In this document: positions 62,022-64,000 of the stretch, one piece after another
Numbering within the stretch: position 1 is the stretch's first letter
Layout: each line of letters starts with the position of its first letter
DNA from: Streptomyces sp. NBC_00249
Lineage (GTDB): Bacteria > Actinomycetota > Actinomycetes > Streptomycetales > Streptomycetaceae
Direction of reading: 5' to 3'
Assembly: GCF_026342355.1 (NCBI RefSeq)
Contig: NZ_JAPEMV010000002.1
Span: 992,001-1,056,000, forward strand
DNA: 64,000 nucleotides
Position numbers and translations under genes: made by a program
Notes under the pieces: model-generated
What the model was told of the DNA's origin: nothing
Databases searched by the model: none
The model's input: only the letters and a program-made list of their open reading frames with translations

Positions 62022-62040
62022 GGGCCGCGGCCGCGCACCG

Positions 62041-62949
62041 TCAGCGCGCGGCGGCCCGCACCAGCTCGCCCAGGGTCGCCGCCACCGCCGGTACGCGCGC
62101 CAGGTCCGGCAGCGTCAGCGCCACGACCTCCCGCTCCACGGCCGGCTCCACCGCCAGGGTGCTCACGCCCTTGGCCCGTACGGACTCCACCGCCAGCTCC
62201 GGCAGCACCGCGACCCCGAGGCCGGCCCCGACCAGCCCGACCACGGCCGGGTAGTCGTCGGTGGCGAAGTCGATGCGCGGGGTGAAGCCCGCGCCCTCGC
62301 ACACCTCCACCAGGTGGCGGCGGCAGCGCGGGCAGCCCGCGATCCAGGGCTCCTCGGCCAGCTCGGCCATGCCCACCCGCTCCGCGCCCGCCAGCCGGTG
62401 CCCCTCGGGGACCAGCCCGACGAGCCGGTCGGTCAGCAGCGGGGTGACCACGAGGTCCTCCCATTCGGCCGCGGTGGCGGACGTACCGCTCTCGCCGCCG
62501 TAGCGGAAGGCCAGCGCGAGGTCGCAGTCGCCCTCGCGCAGCATCTCCACCGACCTCGGCGGCTCCGCCTCGACCAGTGAGATCCGGGTGCCGGGGTGCG
62601 CGGCGCGCATCGCGGCCAGCGCGGTCGGCACCAGCGTGGAGCTGCCGCTCGGGAAGGACACCAGGCGGACCCGGCCCGCGCGCAGCCCGGCGATGGCCGC
62701 GACCTCCTCCTCGGCGGCGACGAGCCCGGCCAGGATCCCGGCGGCGTGCCGCACGAGGGCCTCGCCGGCCTGGGTGAGCCGCATCTCGCGGCCCGTACGG
62801 ATCAGCAGGGGGGTGCCGGCCGACTGCTCCAGCGCTTTCATCTGCTGGGAGACGGCCGGCTGGGTGCAGCCGAGCTCGCGGGCGGCGGCGGAGAAGGACC
62901 CGGTCCCGGCGACAGCGCGCAGAACCCGGAGATGACGTGCCTCGATCAC
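62041..62949 (-). CDS. LysR family transcriptional regulator
   Basis: 302 residues, standard size. The N-terminal winged HTH is clear (LRVLRAVAGTGSFSAAAREL, CTQPAVSQQMKALEQSAG), followed by a periplasmic-binding-protein-like effector domain. A Cys pair in GCPRCRRHLVEVCEG within the effector domain may be redox- or metal-sensitive. GTG 62949. Divergent from the MOSC gene at 63047 with 97 bp between; LysR regulators often control the divergent gene. Confidence 0.93.
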   Translation of the reverse strand: MIEARHLRVLRAVAGTGSFSAAARELGCTQPAVSQQMKALEQSAGTPLLIRTGREMRLTQAGEALVRHAAGILAGLVAAEEEVAAIAGLRAGRVRLVSFPSGSSTLVPTALAAMRAAHPGTRISLVEAEPPRSVEMLREGDCDLALAFRYGGESGTSATAAEWEDLVVTPLLTDRLVGLVPEGHRLAGAERVGMAELAEEPWIAGCPRCRRHLVEVCEGAGFTPRIDFATDDYPAVVGLVGAGLGVAVLPELAVESVRAKGVSTLAVEPAVEREVVALTLPDLARVPAVAATLGELVRAAAR

Positions 62950-63034
62950 CCTTCGAGTATAAGCCCGGCTTTGACCGCACCGTGAATATCCGACGGCACC
63001 TTTGGGTGGGGCTCCGCCAGTCCGGTGACAGCGC

Positions 63035-63040
63035 TAGCGT
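63035..63040 (+). promoter_or_regulatory. -10 element of the MOSC gene (leaderless)
   Basis: TAGCGT ends 6 nt before ATG 63047 with no ribosome site, implying a leaderless transcript. LysR half-sites may lie upstream at 62960-63000, but I cannot define them. Confidence 0.45.
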
Positions 63041-63046
63041 GGCGGT

Positions 63047-63718
63047 ATGCACCTGATCTCCGTGAACCTGGGCCGGGCCACGGCCGCCGACTACACCGAC
63101 GCGGAGGGCGGGGTGACGGGCATCGGCAAGCGGCCCGTACCCGGGCCGGTCCACGTGCGGGCCCCCGGTCCGAAGGCGACCGGCCTCGGCAGCGGGCTCG
63201 CGGGCGACGCCGTCTGCGACCGGCGCCACCACGGCGGGGACCACCAGGCGGTGTACGCGTACGCCCGCGAGGACCTCGACTGGTGGCAGCGGGAACTGGG
63301 CCGCGAGCTGTCCGGCGGCCTCTTCGGCGAGAACCTCACCACCAGCGGCGTCGACCTGAACGCGGCGCTGCTCGGCGAGCGCTGGCGGGTCGGGGCGGAC
63401 CTGGTGCTGGAGGTGGCTTCGGCGCGGATCCCCTGCCGGACCTTCCAGGGCGCGCTGGACGAGCCCCGCTGGGTCCGGCGGTTCACGGAGGCGGTCCGTC
63501 CGGGCGCGTACCTGCGGGTGGTCGAGGAGGGCGAGGTCTCCCCCGGCGACCGGGTCGAGGTGCTGAGCCGTCCGGACCACGAGGTGTCGGTGGCGTTCTG
63601 GTTCCGCGCCTTCACCACGGAGCGGGAGCTGCTGCCGCGGACCCTGGCCGCCGGTGACGCCATGGAGCCGGAGGCTCACGAGACCGTACGGGCCTACCTG
63701 CGCAGGCACGGCGGCTGA
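63047..63718 (+). CDS. MOSC domain protein (YiiM-like)
   Basis: 223 residues. The MOSC core spans about 30-165, with HHGGDHQAVYAYAREDLDWW, GLFGENLTTSGVDLN and the conserved catalytic Cys in SARIPCRTFQG. A C-terminal 3-alpha-type extension follows. MOSC proteins handle molybdenum-cofactor-bound or persulfide sulfur; YiiM-type members reduce N-hydroxylated compounds with Moco. The neighbouring LysR gene is probably its regulator. Substrate unknown. Confidence 0.92.
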   Translation: MHLISVNLGRATAADYTDAEGGVTGIGKRPVPGPVHVRAPGPKATGLGSGLAGDAVCDRRHHGGDHQAVYAYAREDLDWWQRELGRELSGGLFGENLTTSGVDLNAALLGERWRVGADLVLEVASARIPCRTFQGALDEPRWVRRFTEAVRPGAYLRVVEEGEVSPGDRVEVLSRPDHEVSVAFWFRAFTTERELLPRTLAAGDAMEPEAHETVRAYLRRHGG

Positions 63719-63728
63719 CGCGGGGAGC

Positions 63729-63734
63729 TAGGTT
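63729..63734 (+). promoter_or_regulatory. -10 element of the SDR gene (leaderless)
   Basis: TAGGTT ends 6 nt before ATG 63741, only 10 nt after the MOSC stop codon. The SDR gene thus seems to have its own leaderless transcript besides read-through from the MOSC gene. Confidence 0.4.
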
Positions 63735-63740
63735 GCGCCT

Positions 63741-64000
63741 ATGACGACTGCGTTGATCACAGGATCCACGGCGGGCATCGGCGCCGCCTTCGCCCGCCGG
63801 CTCGCCGCCCAGGGACACAACCTCGTACTGGTGGCCCGCGACACCGAGCGGCTGGCCGAGCAGGCCACCGAGCTGCACGACCGGCACGGCATCGAGGCCG
63901 AGGTGCTGGCCGCCGACCTCTCGACCGACGCGGGCATCGAGTCGGTCGAGGCCCGGCTCGGGGACCGTACGCACCCCGTGGACCTGCTGGTCAACAACGC
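63741..64000 (+). CDS. Short-chain dehydrogenase/reductase, N-terminal part (cut by the window edge)
   Basis: The first 86 residues of an SDR. The dinucleotide-binding motif [16 protein letters not shown] (TGxxxGxG) begins at residue 7, a VLAADLST segment follows, and LLVNNA (the NNAG motif) is reached at the edge. The catalytic Tyr/Lys lies outside the window, so cofactor preference and substrate cannot be judged. Starts 22 bp after the MOSC stop. Confidence 0.9.
   Translation, partial: MTTALITGSTAGIGAAFARRLAAQGHNLVLVARDTERLAEQATELHDRHGIEAEVLAADLSTDAGIESVEARLGDRTHPVDLLVNN

Overview
This is a 64-kb piece of a Streptomyces chromosome core. GC content is very high, third codon positions are almost all G or C, and GTG starts, leaderless-looking genes and intrinsic terminators without strong U-tracts are frequent. 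The right end carries the developmental genes bldM and whiD. From memory, the gene order matches the S. coelicolor interval from whiD (about SCO4767) to folD (about SCO4824). I see no rRNA, tRNA, CRISPR array, insertion sequence, prophage or biosynthetic gene cluster. Confident functional names rest on motifs and lengths I can read; no database search was run.

Layout: 0-11 kb is primary metabolism: folD, a small membrane protein, purN-purH (GTGA overlap), a three-helix membrane protein, a tandem-repeat island, a PerM/DUF6350-like membrane protein, an unusual XRE/sigma-like/transmembrane hybrid, and sucC-sucD. 11-19.5 kb is a coherent uncharacterised system: a YehL-type MoxR AAA+ ATPase, a DUF5682 protein and a vWA protein on the minus strand, divergent from a SWIM zinc-finger protein and a DUF5691 protein. 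The divergent promoter carries an inverted pair of motifs that look like the LexA-independent (PafBC-type) DNA-damage promoter of actinobacteria. 19.7-28.3 kb holds icmB, a lipase, an M23 peptidase with a tyrosine-rich N-terminus, the helicase gene pcrA (which carries the same damage-type motif), a NlpC/P60 peptidase and a membrane-anchored esterase. 28.3-32.5 kb is a LiaFSR-like envelope-stress module plus a DoxX protein.

32.5-42.7 kb: an orphan membrane protein, a class II aldolase-like protein that has lost all its metal histidines, guaA, a chorismate mutase gene with what looks like a leaderless leader peptide and attenuator hairpin, an LAxTG sortase substrate, a ChoD-like GMC oxidoreductase with a four-cysteine cluster, and a succinate-semialdehyde dehydrogenase. 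42.7-51.7 kb: three tandem receptor Ser/Thr kinases, the middle one a pseudokinase with a very large insertion in its activation segment, then glpD. 52-56.6 kb: a UDP-ManNAc-dehydrogenase-like protein lacking its catalytic cysteine, two small unknown genes and an M16-type peptidase with C-terminal membrane helices. 56.7-64 kb: guaB3, guaB, the ECF sigma gene shbA, bldM, whiD, a LysR regulator, a MOSC protein and the start of an SDR gene.

Two functional themes recur. Purine and one-carbon metabolism (folD, purN, purH, guaA, guaB, guaB3) is scattered through the window. Envelope sensing and remodelling is the other (kinases, LiaFSR-like module, M23 and NlpC/P60 peptidases, sortase substrate). 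The best candidates for something undescribed are the damage-linked MoxR-vWA-DUF5682-SWIM-DUF5691 system and the chorismate mutase attenuator.
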